A stretch of DNA of 64,000 bases from DASXMT01 sp963781305 (GCA_963781305.1 CAWAFL010000001.1:620001-684000), one strand, 5' to 3'. Positions 8,718 through 17,395 are shown, numbered from the stretch's first letter. Program-made: numbers and translations. The notes: a model not told the origin generated them from the sequence alone.

Positions 8718-9473
8718 TCACGCCATGTGGTTGCCGCCGTTGACCCTGATGACCTGGCCGGTGATGAACGAGGCCCTGTCGGAGGCCAGAAAGGCGATGG
8801 CGTCGGCGATCTCCTCGGGTCGGCCCCAGCGGGCCAGCGGCACGCCATCGATGATCCTGGCTGCCGCGGCGAGCGGATCATCGACGGTGTCGTCGGACTC
8901 GTGCGGCCAGGTCTCGGTGGGACCGGGGGCAACCGTGTTGACCCGCACCGTCGGCGCGCCCTCCTTGGCCAGCACCCGGCTGAGGGACTCGATGCCACCC
9001 TTGCTGGCCGAGTAGGCCGCCATCCCCGCGTAGGGGATCTCGGCCGTGCCCGAGGAGATGGTGACGATGCAACCGCCGCCGGCGGCCACCATGGCCGGCA
9101 GCGCCGCCCGGCAGCAGAAGAATACGCCGGTCAGGTTGGTGGCCAGCACGTCGGCCCAGAGCTCGTCGGAAGTGTCGCCCGCCGCCGCGAACGGGTAGAT
9201 GCCGGCCACCGTGGCCAGCACGTCGAGACGGCCGAAGCGTTCGATGGCCGCGTCGATCAGTGATGTGGCATCGGTGCTCGATCGTTGGTCGAACAGGACC
9301 GGGAGCACGGTGGCTCCCGCCGACCGGGTTTCCTCGGCCGCCTCGGCCAGCGTGTCCTCGTTGAAGTCGCCCAGGACGAGCTGGGCACCGTCGGCCGCGA
9401 ACCGCCGTGCCGTCGCCCGGCCGATCCCGTGACCGGCTCCGGTGACCACCACCGTCTTTCCCGCTGCGGTCAT
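8718..9473 (-). CDS. SDR family oxidoreductase
   Basis: A 251-residue classical SDR. The cofactor site TGAGHGIG is at residues 11-18, an acidic FNED after strand 2 suggests NAD preference, Ser140-141 and YSASK at 154-158 form the active site, and the C-terminal IRVNGG is typical. Its ATG overlaps the stop of the upstream enoyl-CoA hydratase by four bases, so the two are coupled. The pairing suggests a 3-hydroxyacyl-CoA or ring-alcohol dehydrogenase acting after hydration. The usual NNAG is replaced by TVAG. Confidence 0.86.
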   Translation of the reverse strand: MTAAGKTVVVTGAGHGIGRATARRFAADGAQLVLGDFNEDTLAEAAEETRSAGATVLPVLFDQRSSTDATSLIDAAIERFGRLDVLATVAGIYPFAAAGDTSDELWADVLATNLTGVFFCCRAALPAMVAAGGGCIVTISSGTAEIPYAGMAAYSASKGGIESLSRVLAKEGAPTVRVNTVAPGPTETWPHESDDTVDDPLAAAARIIDGVPLARWGRPEEIADAIAFLASDRASFITGQVIRVNGGNHMA

Positions 9474-10294
9474 CCGATCTCCTCCCGGTTGACGTGTTTG
9501 GACCCGGTCCACTGCGGTGCCCGCCGTTCCAGGAAGGACAGCGAGCCCTCCTTGCCGTCGGGCCGTCCCACCAGGTACTGGAATGCCTCCCGCTCTTCGG
9601 CCCGGGCCGCATCCCGGTCGCCGGTGGTCAGGTACTCGTAGAACAGCTGCTTGGTCAGGGCGACCGACTCGGGCGCGGTATTTGCGGCGATGTCACGAGC
9701 GATGTCGAGGGTGGCCGGCAGTACCTCGGCGGCGGGCAGGGCGCGCGACGCAAGGCCCAGCTCGGCTGCCTCGGCACCGAGGAAGGTGCGGCCGGTCAGC
9801 AACAGCTCGAGGGAACGGGAGGTTCCGATGGCCCGGCTCAAGGACCAGAGGGAGTTGGCCTCGGGCAGCACACCGCGGCGGGTGAAGACGAAGCCGAGCT
9901 TGGCCTCTTCGGCGACAATGCGGATGTCGCACTGCATGGCATAGGTCAACCCCAGCCCGACGGCGTGGCCGTTGACGGCGGCCAGGATCGGCGTCGCCAT
10001 GGTCCACGGCGAGAGGGAGGACATGGGCGGCCCGGGCAGCTCCGGCTCGTCGTTGAGGCCGTTGAACGTCGAGCTCGCCGGGTCGAGGGCAGCGCCGGCG
10101 CAGAAGGCCCGGCCCGCGCCGGTGAGGACGATGGCCCGCACCGACTCGTCGGCGTCCAACGTCACCAGGGCATGGCCCAGCTCGAGCCCCATGCGCGGCG
10201 TGAAGGCGTTCAGCTGCTCGGGGCGGTTCAAGGTGACCACGGCCACCCCCGCGTCCACCTCGACCAACAACACCTCGTACGGTCCTGCGCTCAT
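9470..10294 (-). CDS. Enoyl-CoA hydratase/isomerase (crotonase) family protein
   Basis: A 274-residue crotonase-fold protein. The first oxyanion-hole segment is GRAFCAGAALDP and the second is AAVNGHAVGLGLTYAMQCDI. The hydratase Glu position near residue 145 falls in VLPEANSLW, so one acidic residue remains. It could hydrate an enoyl-CoA or isomerise or hydrolyse a cyclic CoA ester. It is the first gene of an operon with the following SDR and is divergent from the aldolase/DUF35 operon across a 174-bp gap. Confidence 0.85.
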   Translation of the reverse strand: MSAGPYEVLLVEVDAGVAVVTLNRPEQLNAFTPRMGLELGHALVTLDADESVRAIVLTGAGRAFCAGAALDPASSTFNGLNDEPELPGPPMSSLSPWTMATPILAAVNGHAVGLGLTYAMQCDIRIVAEEAKLGFVFTRRGVLPEANSLWSLSRAIGTSRSLELLLTGRTFLGAEAAELGLASRALPAAEVLPATLDIARDIAANTAPESVALTKQLFYEYLTTGDRDAARAEEREAFQYLVGRPDGKEGSLSFLERRAPQWTGSKHVNREEIG

Positions 10295-10407
10295 GCCGTC
10301 GACCCCATTCCTCGCACCGATCTCCCCACCCTCGTCCCCCGGCGGGCCAGCCGGCCGCCAGCCGACGGCCCGTGCCGACCCGTGATTCGCCGCCGGATGA
10401 GACATGC

Positions 10408-10425
10408 CTATCAGGTAGTGGATAG
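10408..10425. promoter_or_regulatory. CTATC-N8-GATAG inverted repeat in divergent promoter
   Basis: CTATC (10408-10412) and GATAG (10421-10425) are complementary arms eight bases apart, in the gap between the crotonase and the aldolase operon. The GATAGG/CCTATC arm resembles the one in the 22-bp motifs at 30145 and 34364. A role as operator is inferred. Confidence 0.4.
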
Positions 10426-10468
10426 TGTAGCGACCGATCGTATGACGTTCGCGGGGAGGACCGACTGC

Positions 10469-11677
10469 ATGCCTGGTCATGAGTGGAAACGGGGGGCGGC
10501 AGCCATCGTCGGCGCGGCCGACATGGTCTCCCCCACCGGCGAGCTCGACGGCACGCCCCGGGCCATCGAGACGGCGGTGATCGCCGAGGCTCTGGAGGGC
10601 GCGGGGCTGACCATCGCCGACGTCGACGGCGTGGCCTCGTGCATCGGTGGGTTGATCATGCCATCGGTCGAGCTGGCCGAGTACCTGGGCGTCCAAGCTC
10701 GCTGGACTGACACCACCCAGATCGGCGGGTCGAGCTTCGAGGCCCATGTCGAGCACGCCGCCGCCGCCATTCAGCTCGGTCTGGCCGAGGTGGTCGTGGT
10801 CTCCTACGTGAGCCTGCCCCGGTCGACGGCCAAGCGGGGCGGCCGGGCCTTCTCGGGGGCCGCCGGCCAGGCCGACGCCGCCGCCGCCGGGGTGGTGGCC
10901 CCGCGGCTGGAGTGGGAGATGCCCTTCGGCATGCAGTCGCCCGTCGGTGCCTATGCCTTGGCCGCCAGTCGCCACCAGGCCATGTACGGCACCACGTCGG
11001 AGCAGCTGGCCCAGATCGCGGTGGACACCCGGCGCTGGGCCGCCCTCAATCCCAAGGCCCGTTACCGGGGGCCTCTCTCGGTCGAGGACGTGGTCACTTC
11101 GCCGATGGTGGCCTCCCCCCTCCACCGCTTCGATTGCTGCCTGGTCACCGACGGCGCCGGAGCAGTGGTGTTGACCAGCGCCGAACGGGCCCGCGACCTC
11201 CAAGCACCCCCGGCGTTCGTCCTCGGCGCGGCCACCGCCCACAGCCACCAGATGATCTCCCAGATGCCCGACCTCACCGTCACCGCCGGGTCGGTCTCGG
11301 GCCCGAAGGCCTTTGAGCTGGCCGGCGTGTCGGCTGGCGACGTGGACGTGGCCGAGCTCTACGACTCGTTCACCATCACCGTGCTGTTGGCCTTGGAGGA
11401 CCTGGGCTTTTGCCCCAAGGGCGACGGGGGACCCTTCGTGGCCGACGGCAAGCTCGGGCCCGGTGGCTCGTTCCCCGCTCAGACCTCCGGCGGTGGCCTG
11501 TCCTACACCCATCCCGGGATGTTCGGGATGTTCCTCCTGGTGGAGGCCACCCGCCAGATCCAAGGGGCGGCCGGCCCCCGCCAAGTCCCCGATGTCGACG
11601 TGGCCATCGCCCACGGCGTGGGCGGCGTGCTCTCGGCCACGTCGACCGTCATCCTCGGAACGGAGGCCACGTTGTGA
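10469..11677 (+). CDS. Thiolase-fold lipid-transfer-type retro-aldolase (Ltp2-like), copy 1
   Basis: A 402-residue protein of the SCP2-thiolase family, with the start set by GGGAGGACC before the ATG. The thiolase nucleophile Cys is absent (local sequence QIGGSSFEAH) and the HDCF motif of real thiolases reads ELYDSF, placing Tyr298 where His sits. A second Tyr346 occurs in GGLSYTHPG. This Tyr pair is the arrangement of the Ltp2 retro-aldolases, which cleave beta-hydroxyacyl-CoA side chains together with a DUF35 partner. That partner follows with a GTGA overlap. A retro-aldol lyase is therefore more likely than a thiolase. Confidence 0.8.
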   Translation: MPGHEWKRGAAAIVGAADMVSPTGELDGTPRAIETAVIAEALEGAGLTIADVDGVASCIGGLIMPSVELAEYLGVQARWTDTTQIGGSSFEAHVEHAAAAIQLGLAEVVVVSYVSLPRSTAKRGGRAFSGAAGQADAAAAGVVAPRLEWEMPFGMQSPVGAYALAASRHQAMYGTTSEQLAQIAVDTRRWAALNPKARYRGPLSVEDVVTSPMVASPLHRFDCCLVTDGAGAVVLTSAERARDLQAPPAFVLGAATAHSHQMISQMPDLTVTAGSVSGPKAFELAGVSAGDVDVAELYDSFTITVLLALEDLGFCPKGDGGPFVADGKLGPGGSFPAQTSGGGLSYTHPGMFGMFLLVEATRQIQGAAGPRQVPDVDVAIAHGVGGVLSATSTVILGTEATL

Positions 11678-12099
11678 CCCGACCCACCCAGCTGGAGTCG
11701 ATCGAGGCCGGTCCCTACTGGGAGGCCACCCGCTCGCGACAACTCGTCCTTCCCTGGTGCACGAGGTGCGAGCGTCCGTTCTGGTATCCGCGCGCCGCCT
11801 GTCCGGGCTGCCTGAGCAGCGATATCGAGTGGCGGGAGGCCTCGGGCCGGGGCACGGTGTACGCGGTCAGCGTCCAGCACAACGCCGCCCTCCCGGAATT
11901 CAAGGACCAGGTTCCCTACGCGGTGGCCCTGGTTGAGCTGGACGAGGGTGTCCGGTTCATGACCAACATCGTCAACACCGAACCGTTGGGCGTGGCGATA
12001 GGGCAACGGGTCCGCCTGTCCTGGGACCCCATCGAGGACGGCCGCGCCATCGCGGTGTTCGAACCAGCAGAGGAGAGCAGCAGTGGCACAGATCTGTGA
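11674..12099 (+). CDS. DUF35 OB-fold zinc-ribbon protein, partner of aldolase copy 1
   Basis: A 141-residue protein. The rubredoxin-like zinc ribbon uses Cys29, Cys32, Cys43 and Cys46 (CTRC and CPGC), followed by an OB fold (GRGTVYAVSVQHNA, VPYAVALVELDEG). DUF35 proteins bind the acyl-CoA and are required by Ltp2-like aldolases. The GTG start overlaps the aldolase stop codon and the next SDR overlaps its end by 17 bp, so the three genes form a tightly coupled unit. Confidence 0.88.
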   Translation: MTRPTQLESIEAGPYWEATRSRQLVLPWCTRCERPFWYPRAACPGCLSSDIEWREASGRGTVYAVSVQHNAALPEFKDQVPYAVALVELDEGVRFMTNIVNTEPLGVAIGQRVRLSWDPIEDGRAIAVFEPAEESSSGTDL

Positions 12100-12994
12100 A
12101 GGCCGGGTGGCCGTGGTCACCGGCGCAGGACGGGGCATCGGCCGGGGACATGCCCTCGAGCTGGCCCGCCAGGGGGCCCAGGTCGTGGTCAATGACCTCG
12201 GCGGCGAGGTCGACGGTAAAGGGGCGTCGGTCTCCGCCGCCCAGCAGGTGGTCGACGAGATCGTGGCCAACGGCGGCCAGGCCGTGGTCAACGGCGACGA
12301 CGTGTCGACCCCGGAGGGCGCGGCAAGGCTGGTCCAGACGGCCATCGACACCTACGGCGACATCCACATCGTCGTCAACAACGCCGGCATCCTCCGGGAC
12401 CGGGTCATCGTGAACCTGTCGGAGGAGGACTGGGATGCCGTGCTGGCCGTGCACCTGCGGAGCACGTTCCTCACCACCCGGACGGCAGCCCGTCATTGGC
12501 GGGAGCGAGCCAAGGCCGGACAGGAGAACAGTGCCCGGGTGATCAACACCTCGTCGGTGTCGGGGCTCTTCGGCAACATCGGACAGAGCAATTACGGCGC
12601 AGCCAAGGCGGCCATCGCTGCTTTCACCATCATCGCCTCCCTCGAGTTCGACCGCTACGGGATCACCGTCAACGCCATCTCGCCGGCCGCCAGGACCCGG
12701 ATGATCACGCCGGGCGGCCAGGAGCGGATGACCGCGGCGGCGACCGACGACTTCGACACCTTCGCACCGGAGAACGTGGCCCCCCTGGTGGCCTGGTTGG
12801 CCAGCCCCTACTCGGCCGGGGTGACCGGACGGGTGTTCAACGTTAGCGGCGGTCGCATCAGCGTCCTCGAGGGCTGGCACGAGGGTCCGACGGTCGACAA
12901 GGGTGCCCGCTGGGAGCCCGAGGAGCTCACCGCCATCCTTCCCGATCTGGTGGCCCAGGCGGTCCCCAACGTCGATCTACGCGGGGGCTCGTAG
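12083..12994 (+). CDS. SDR of the multifunctional-enzyme-2 type (3-hydroxyacyl-CoA dehydrogenase-like)
   Basis: A 303-residue SDR starting at GTG behind AGAGGAGAGCAGCA. It has TGAGRGIG at residues 13-20, VNDLGGEVDGKG (the acidic loop typical of the HSD17B4/MFE-2 subgroup), NNAG at 99-102 and YGAAK at 171-175. Relatives oxidise 3-hydroxyacyl-CoA or beta-hydroxy steroid side chains with NAD. It is the third gene of the aldolase-DUF35 operon, so it probably works on the same acyl-CoA. Its 3' end overlaps the convergent TetR gene by 18 bp. Confidence 0.87.
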   Translation: MAQICEGRVAVVTGAGRGIGRGHALELARQGAQVVVNDLGGEVDGKGASVSAAQQVVDEIVANGGQAVVNGDDVSTPEGAARLVQTAIDTYGDIHIVVNNAGILRDRVIVNLSEEDWDAVLAVHLRSTFLTTRTAARHWRERAKAGQENSARVINTSSVSGLFGNIGQSNYGAAKAAIAAFTIIASLEFDRYGITVNAISPAARTRMITPGGQERMTAAATDDFDTFAPENVAPLVAWLASPYSAGVTGRVFNVSGGRISVLEGWHEGPTVDKGARWEPEELTAILPDLVAQAVPNVDLRGGS

Positions 12995-13690
12995 CTCGGG
13001 GTTCTCGGCTCCGAACAGCGACCGCTGGATGAACTCGGCCAGGCCGATGGCCAGCTCGTCGCTGCTCACCAGCAGCTGACCCCGGGACATGGTGCGGTTC
13101 GCTCCTTCGATGAGGGCGTAGATGGCCAGGGCGGCGATCTGGGGATCGACGTCGCTGGCCCCGGTGGCCCGCACCCGATCGGCGATCAAAGCCGTGTTCT
13201 TGGCCAGTCGGCGCAGCGAATCGGTGCTGACCCTGGTGTGGGTTCCGGCCTGGAGCGCCTCGCTCACCGCCTGGAGCAGGGCCCCGTGGGCCTGTAGCTT
13301 CTGGCACACGACTTTCAGCCACTCGTTGAGGGCGGCCAGTCCCTCTTCGCCGGGTTCGAAGGGAGGCACCGCACCGAGTGCCGGTTCGAGGTCACGGCTG
13401 ACGTCGGTCATGGCCGCCGAGAGCAGATCGTCCTTGTCGGCGAAGTGCAGATAGACGGTGCCGTGCGCCGTTCCCGCCCGCTTGGCGATGCGGGCCATGC
13501 TGGCACCGTGGTAACCGTACGAGGCGAACTCCGACACGGCTGCGTCGAGCAATTTGGCAATGGTCCGCCGACCGTGGGCGCGGGTGGTCCGGCTGGCCAC
13601 GGTCAGGCTCCAGCGCCCGGATTCAGGGGACTCGGACGACTCAGACGACTCGGTCGACCTCTCCGCCTCGGGCACCAGGTTCTTCGTCAC
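12977..13690 (-). CDS. TetR/AcrR family transcriptional regulator
   Basis: A 237-residue regulator started at a GTG behind GCGGAGGCC. The tail at residues 5-25 is rich in Ser and Glu from a GAC/TCG-type trinucleotide run. The helix-turn-helix is ASMARIAKRAGTAHGTVYLHF, followed by the recognition-helix end FADKDDLL. The C-terminal ligand domain runs to FIQRSLFG. The ACAD operon that precedes it on this strand ends 50 bp upstream. Its operator is unknown; the related intergenic motifs described here are candidates. Confidence 0.85.
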   Translation of the reverse strand: MTKNLVPEAERSTESSESSESPESGRWSLTVASRTTRAHGRRTIAKLLDAAVSEFASYGYHGASMARIAKRAGTAHGTVYLHFADKDDLLSAAMTDVSRDLEPALGAVPPFEPGEEGLAALNEWLKVVCQKLQAHGALLQAVSEALQAGTHTRVSTDSLRRLAKNTALIADRVRATGASDVDPQIAALAIYALIEGANRTMSRGQLLVSSDELAIGLAEFIQRSLFGAENPELRAPA

Positions 13691-13739
13691 GCGGCCTCCG
13701 CGATATGTCGTTGTTCCACCCTTGCCCGGCGTGGTCCCG

Positions 13740-14912
13740 TCAACCGCCGGCGCGGGTTCGCGGGAGGCCCAACCCGGCCTCGGCGATGATACTCCGGTGG
13801 ATCTCGCTGGTACCGGCATAGATCCGGGTCACCTGGCTGTGCCGGTAGGCGTGCTCGATCTTGCCCAGGGTCTCGTCGCCCAGCCCGCGGCCCCGTTCGA
13901 GAGACGCCGGGCCGAAGATATCGAGGATCTCGCTGGTCGCCCGGGAGAACGCCTCCGAGGAATAGACCTTGGCCATCGAGCCCTCGACCAGGGGCCGCTG
14001 GCCCACCTGGTGCATCCAGCCGGCGCGCATGCCCAGGAGATCGGACATCTCGGCCTCGACGGCCGCCTGGGCCAGCCGGGTCCGGACGCCGGGGTCGTCG
14101 ATCAACCGGGAGCCGTCGGCGTCGGGCTGGGAGGCCTGCTCGACAGCCACCGCCAGCACCTCGAGCGTCTCGCCGGCGTAGCTGCCGGAATGCTCCAGCT
14201 CGAGGGCGGCCGAGGCCACCGACCAACCCTGGTCGACCTCGCCCACCCGCAGGGCGTCGGGGATGCGGACCCCCTCGTAGGTGGTGATGTTGGTCCGCTC
14301 GCCCCCCAGCGTCTTGACCTCGGAGATGGAGAAACCGGCCGACGTGGTGGGCACCAGGAAGGTGGTCAGACCCCGGTGTTTCTTCGCATCGGGGTTGGTC
14401 CTCGTCAACACGAACACGTAGTCGGCCACCTGGGCCAGCGTGGTGAACATCTTCTCGCCGTCGATCACCCACTCATCGCCGTCGCGCACCGCCCGGGTGC
14501 GGGCGGCGGCGGCGTCGGACCCCGAGTCGGGCTCGCTGTAGCCGAGGGCGATCACCACCTCGCCCCGCACGGCCGGCTTCATGATCGCCTCCTTCTGTTC
14601 GGGGGTCCCGAACATCCGGAGCGTGGCCGCGATGAGCATGGTGGTGCCGATGGCGTCCATCGGGGCATCGGCATGGCGCAGCTCCTGGTTGAGCGCGACC
14701 TGCTCGAGCCAGTTCCGGCCGCCGCCCCCCTCCTCCACCGGCCACCCGGAGGCAATCCACCCTCGGGCGCCCAGGGCCCGGGCGAAGTCGGCGTCGTAGT
14801 ACGTGCCCGTCTCGGCCATCCGCTCGTGGATGTCCGAGCTCACGTTCTCGGCCAGGAACTCACGCGCTTCCTTGCGTACGGCGTCTGCGTCGGCGCCCAG
14901 GTCGAAATCCAT
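13740..14912 (-). CDS. Acyl-CoA dehydrogenase, large-type subunit of a heteromeric pair
   Basis: A 390-residue acyl-CoA dehydrogenase beginning MDFDLGADADAVRKEAREFL. FAD/substrate segments GYSEPDSGSDAA and WVIDGEKMFTT are intact. The C-terminal helix has RIYAGTSEIHRSI, in which the catalytic Glu of MCAD-type enzymes (Y-E-G-T) is replaced by Ala. It follows a smaller partner, with 16 bp between the genes. In actinobacterial steroid catabolism such pairs form alpha2beta2 FadE-type dehydrogenases that oxidise side-chain CoA esters. Its start has the GAGGAGGACG ribosome site. Confidence 0.88.
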   Translation of the reverse strand: MDFDLGADADAVRKEAREFLAENVSSDIHERMAETGTYYDADFARALGARGWIASGWPVEEGGGGRNWLEQVALNQELRHADAPMDAIGTTMLIAATLRMFGTPEQKEAIMKPAVRGEVVIALGYSEPDSGSDAAAARTRAVRDGDEWVIDGEKMFTTLAQVADYVFVLTRTNPDAKKHRGLTTFLVPTTSAGFSISEVKTLGGERTNITTYEGVRIPDALRVGEVDQGWSVASAALELEHSGSYAGETLEVLAVAVEQASQPDADGSRLIDDPGVRTRLAQAAVEAEMSDLLGMRAGWMHQVGQRPLVEGSMAKVYSSEAFSRATSEILDIFGPASLERGRGLGDETLGKIEHAYRHSQVTRIYAGTSEIHRSIIAEAGLGLPRTRAGG

Positions 14913-14928
14913 GTCGTCCTCTTCTCCT

Positions 14929-15966
14929 CTATGCCGTCGCCAGCGACCGGGCCGGGCCCCACAGCAGGTCGGCCACGGACTCCAGCTCCTTGCGGCGGTC
15001 ACCCACTTGCAAAGACCACGCCTTGATGCGACGGAAGTACAGCTGGATGTCGTACTCGAGCATGAACCCATAACCGCCGTGGAAGTGGAGCACCTCGTCG
15101 ACGGCCTTCTGGGCTGCCTCGTCCGCTCCTACCAGGGCCATCTGGACCAACGGCCGCCACCGGTCGGTCCGCGAATCGATGGCCCAGGCCGCCTTGCGGG
15201 CCAGCAGTTGCGCTCCGTCGAGGGCGGTGGCGGCATCGGCCAGCCGGTGGGCGATGGTCTGGAACGAGGCGATGGGGACGCCGAAGGCGTACCGGTCGGT
15301 GGTGTAGGCCACCCCGATTTCCACCGCGCGCTTCCCGGCCCCGACCGATTGCGCGGCGATCAGGCCGTGCCACTCGAGGACGGCATCGGCAAACGCGGCC
15401 GCAGCCTCTGGCCCGGCAGCCAGTTCGACGGCGTCCGCGGTCACCCGGCGATCGGCCACCGGCAGCGCGCCCAGGTTGTTGGGGAAAGGCGTGGGGGCGT
15501 CGCCCCGCTGGGCAATCACGCGATCGCCATCGCGGGCCAGCACCACATCGGCTACCAGACCGGCGGGCACCCAGCCGAGCCTGCCCTCGACCGCCGGACG
15601 CGGGCTCAGGGTCACCGGCTCGCCCGATGCCAGCACCTCGGCCAGCAACCGGCGGGCCGGGTCGGTGTCCAACGCGGCCAGCAGGCGGGTGGCGGCCACC
15701 GACTCGGCCAGGGGCACCGGAACCACAGAAGCGCCGATGACCTCGCTCACCAGGACGGCGTCGAGAAAGAGACCGCCCGCCCCGCCCGCGGCCTCCGGTA
15801 GGGACATGTCGACGCCGCCGAGCTCGCCCACTCGAGCCCAGAGCGCCGGGGAGAAGCCGGTCTCCTCGCTGGAGCGAACCACTTCGGTGCTGCACTCACG
15901 TTCGAACAAGCCGCGGTATGCGCTCTGAAGTTGCTCTTGCTCATTCGAGAGCCCGAGGTCGAACAT
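14929..15966 (-). CDS. Acyl-CoA dehydrogenase, small-type subunit of a heteromeric pair
   Basis: A 345-residue acyl-CoA dehydrogenase-fold protein with a degenerate N-terminal domain (MFDLGLSNEQEQLQSAY) and an intact core: YTTDRYAFGVPIASFQTIAHR and HFHGGYGFMLEYDIQLYFRR. It is about 40 residues shorter than usual and lacks a Y-x-G-T active-site loop. It is the first gene of the pair and would share FAD sites with the 390-residue protein. The start ATG is preceded by AGAGGAGA. An operator-like box lies 38 bp upstream at 16004. Confidence 0.86.
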   Translation of the reverse strand: MFDLGLSNEQEQLQSAYRGLFERECSTEVVRSSEETGFSPALWARVGELGGVDMSLPEAAGGAGGLFLDAVLVSEVIGASVVPVPLAESVAATRLLAALDTDPARRLLAEVLASGEPVTLSPRPAVEGRLGWVPAGLVADVVLARDGDRVIAQRGDAPTPFPNNLGALPVADRRVTADAVELAAGPEAAAAFADAVLEWHGLIAAQSVGAGKRAVEIGVAYTTDRYAFGVPIASFQTIAHRLADAATALDGAQLLARKAAWAIDSRTDRWRPLVQMALVGADEAAQKAVDEVLHFHGGYGFMLEYDIQLYFRRIKAWSLQVGDRRKELESVADLLWGPARSLATA

Positions 15967-16003
15967 GTCTTCTCCTCTGATTGCTGGCCGCCAGCATAGC
16001 AAA

Positions 16004-16021
16004 ACTGACAAATACGTCTAC
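16004..16021. promoter_or_regulatory. ACTGACAAATACGTCTAC box
   Basis: This 18-mer matches the one at 2834-2851 at 15 of 18 positions, with the conserved ends ACTGACAA and GTCTAC. It lies 38 bp before the start of the ACAD pair. It is a candidate operator or promoter element. Confidence 0.45.
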
Positions 16022-16271
16022 AATGCTCGTTCTCCGGTCCACCATTCGGGCCCCAGATGTTCAACATCGGAGGCAGCAGCACTGCTGATAGCCCCTGCCG
16101 TAGCACCACTCCGTGGAACGTTTCAGTCAGGTTGTGTATGTTGCCCGTACCGGCGAAGGCCGGAGTCATCGAGGGCCGTGGGGGCTGCCAGGCGAGGTTG
16201 GAGATCGCCGCCGGCAAGGATATCCGGGTGCCGGTCGTCCGCTCCCCCGGCACTGTGCCCCACCCTTCGAC

Positions 16272-16299
16272 CCAGTACCGATCAACCAGTACCGATCAA
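16272..16299. repeat. Perfect 14-bp tandem repeat upstream of F420-type gene
   Basis: CCAGTACCGATCAA occurs twice head to tail (16272-16285 and 16286-16299), 46 bp before the next ATG. Adjacent copies with a 14-bp period could bind one regulator twice or be a local duplication. Confidence 0.7.
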
Positions 16300-16345
16300 A
16301 CGCCGTGAAATCCATCGGCGTACACATAAGCCCCTGGGGGGAACC

Positions 16346-17284
16346 ATGACCGTCACGTCCCAGCCGACCCTCGGGTTCGGCATGCAACTGCCGATCCAGT
16401 CGCGATCCAAGCTCTACCGCGAACCCTGGGAGGACAGCGCCGGACGGGACGAGCTGGCCGCCATCGCCCAGGCCGCCGACCGGGCGGGGTTCTCCTATAT
16501 CGCGGTCTGCGATCACGTGGCCATTCCCCGGGACAAGGCGGAGACCATGCAGACGGCCTGGTACGACACGGTGGCCACACTCGGCTGGCTCGCCGCCCTC
16601 ACCACCGATGTCCGCCTGCTGTCCCACGTGTTCATCACGGCGTACCGCCACCCGCTGGTCACGGCCAAGTCGTTCATGACCCTCGACCATCTCTCGGGGG
16701 GACGGGTCATCCTCGGGGTGGGCGCTGGTCACGTCGAGGGCGAGTTCGAAGTCCTGGGCGTCCCCTTTGCCGAGCGCGGTCGCATCACCGATGACGCCGT
16801 CGACGTCATCCGAGCGGCCTTCGACGACGAGTTCCCCGATGTCGACACCGATCGCTGGTCGGTGCACGGTGTCGGGCTGTCGCCGAGGCCTACGCAGGCC
16901 CACCTACCCATCTGGGTCGGTGGCTCCTCCCGTCCCGCATTGCGCCGAGCGGCGGAGCGAGGCGACGGCTGGCTGCCCCAGGGCCCACCCCCCGAAGGCA
17001 TGGAGTCGGCCATCGCCTTTCTCCGCCAGCGACGGGCCGAGCTCGGTCGGACCCAGCCCTTCGCCATCGGAGGGTTCGCCATGCCCATGTACGTCGGCAC
17101 TCCTGATTGGGACCTCGGGCCCCACGCCGTCTCGGGATCCCCGGGTCAGTTGGCCGAACAGCTTCGCCAGTGGGCGGCCGTGGGTGCCTCGCACCTGCAG
17201 GTCCGCCTGCGCAGCCGGAGCGCCGACGAGCTGGTCGACCAGATCGGCGCGTTCGGGGCCGAGGTCATCCCGCTGACCCGGTGA
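16346..17284 (+). CDS. LLM-class (luciferase-like) probable F420-dependent oxidoreductase
   Basis: A 312-residue TIM-barrel protein of the luciferase-like family. Family blocks visible are IAQAADRAGFSYIAVCDHVA, HVFITAYRHPLVTAKSFMTL, DHLSGGRVILGVGAGHVEGEF and PIWVGGSSRPALRRAAERGDGW. Such proteins use coenzyme F420 or FMN for two-electron redox chemistry in the cytoplasm; the F420 preference here is inferred from the actinobacterial context. The ribosome site GGGGGGAAC precedes the ATG. The substrate is unknown. Confidence 0.85.
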   Translation: MTVTSQPTLGFGMQLPIQSRSKLYREPWEDSAGRDELAAIAQAADRAGFSYIAVCDHVAIPRDKAETMQTAWYDTVATLGWLAALTTDVRLLSHVFITAYRHPLVTAKSFMTLDHLSGGRVILGVGAGHVEGEFEVLGVPFAERGRITDDAVDVIRAAFDDEFPDVDTDRWSVHGVGLSPRPTQAHLPIWVGGSSRPALRRAAERGDGWLPQGPPPEGMESAIAFLRQRRAELGRTQPFAIGGFAMPMYVGTPDWDLGPHAVSGSPGQLAEQLRQWAAVGASHLQVRLRSRSADELVDQIGAFGAEVIPLTR

Positions 17285-17382
17285 GGGCGGCGGCCCTGCC
17301 TACGTGACGTCGCGCCCCCGTCGATGGGCAACTGCACGCCAAGCCGAGAGACCGCCTCTCTCCCTGGTCATAGCGACGTCCG

Positions 17383-17395
17383 CGAACGCCGTTCG
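17383..17395. promoter_or_regulatory. CGAACG-C-CGTTCG palindrome before TetR gene
   Basis: A perfect 13-bp inverted repeat lies 16 bases before the ATG of the downstream regulator, with a GGATAGTGT that could serve as a -10 element between them. Position and symmetry fit autoregulation by the TetR protein. Confidence 0.5.

Larger units (their letters stand above)
15967..16345. other. 379-bp divergent intergenic region
   Basis: The gap between the small ACAD gene and the F420-type gene has no convincing coding frame. It holds the ACTGACA box at 16004, a perfect 14-bp tandem repeat at 16272-16299, and the GGGGGGAAC ribosome site of the downstream gene. The remaining roughly 240 bases show no feature that I recognise. 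Confidence 0.6.

Noticed and set aside
10295..11614. N-terminal extension of the crotonase frame (minus strand)
   Set aside because: The frame is open far upstream, but it lies antisense to the first aldolase. The crotonase domain starts at the ATG at 10294, where homology begins.
16057..16308. Open frame of 83 codons in the ACAD/F420 gap
   Set aside because: It has no ribosome site or recognisable motif, and overlaps the tandem repeat and promoter region.
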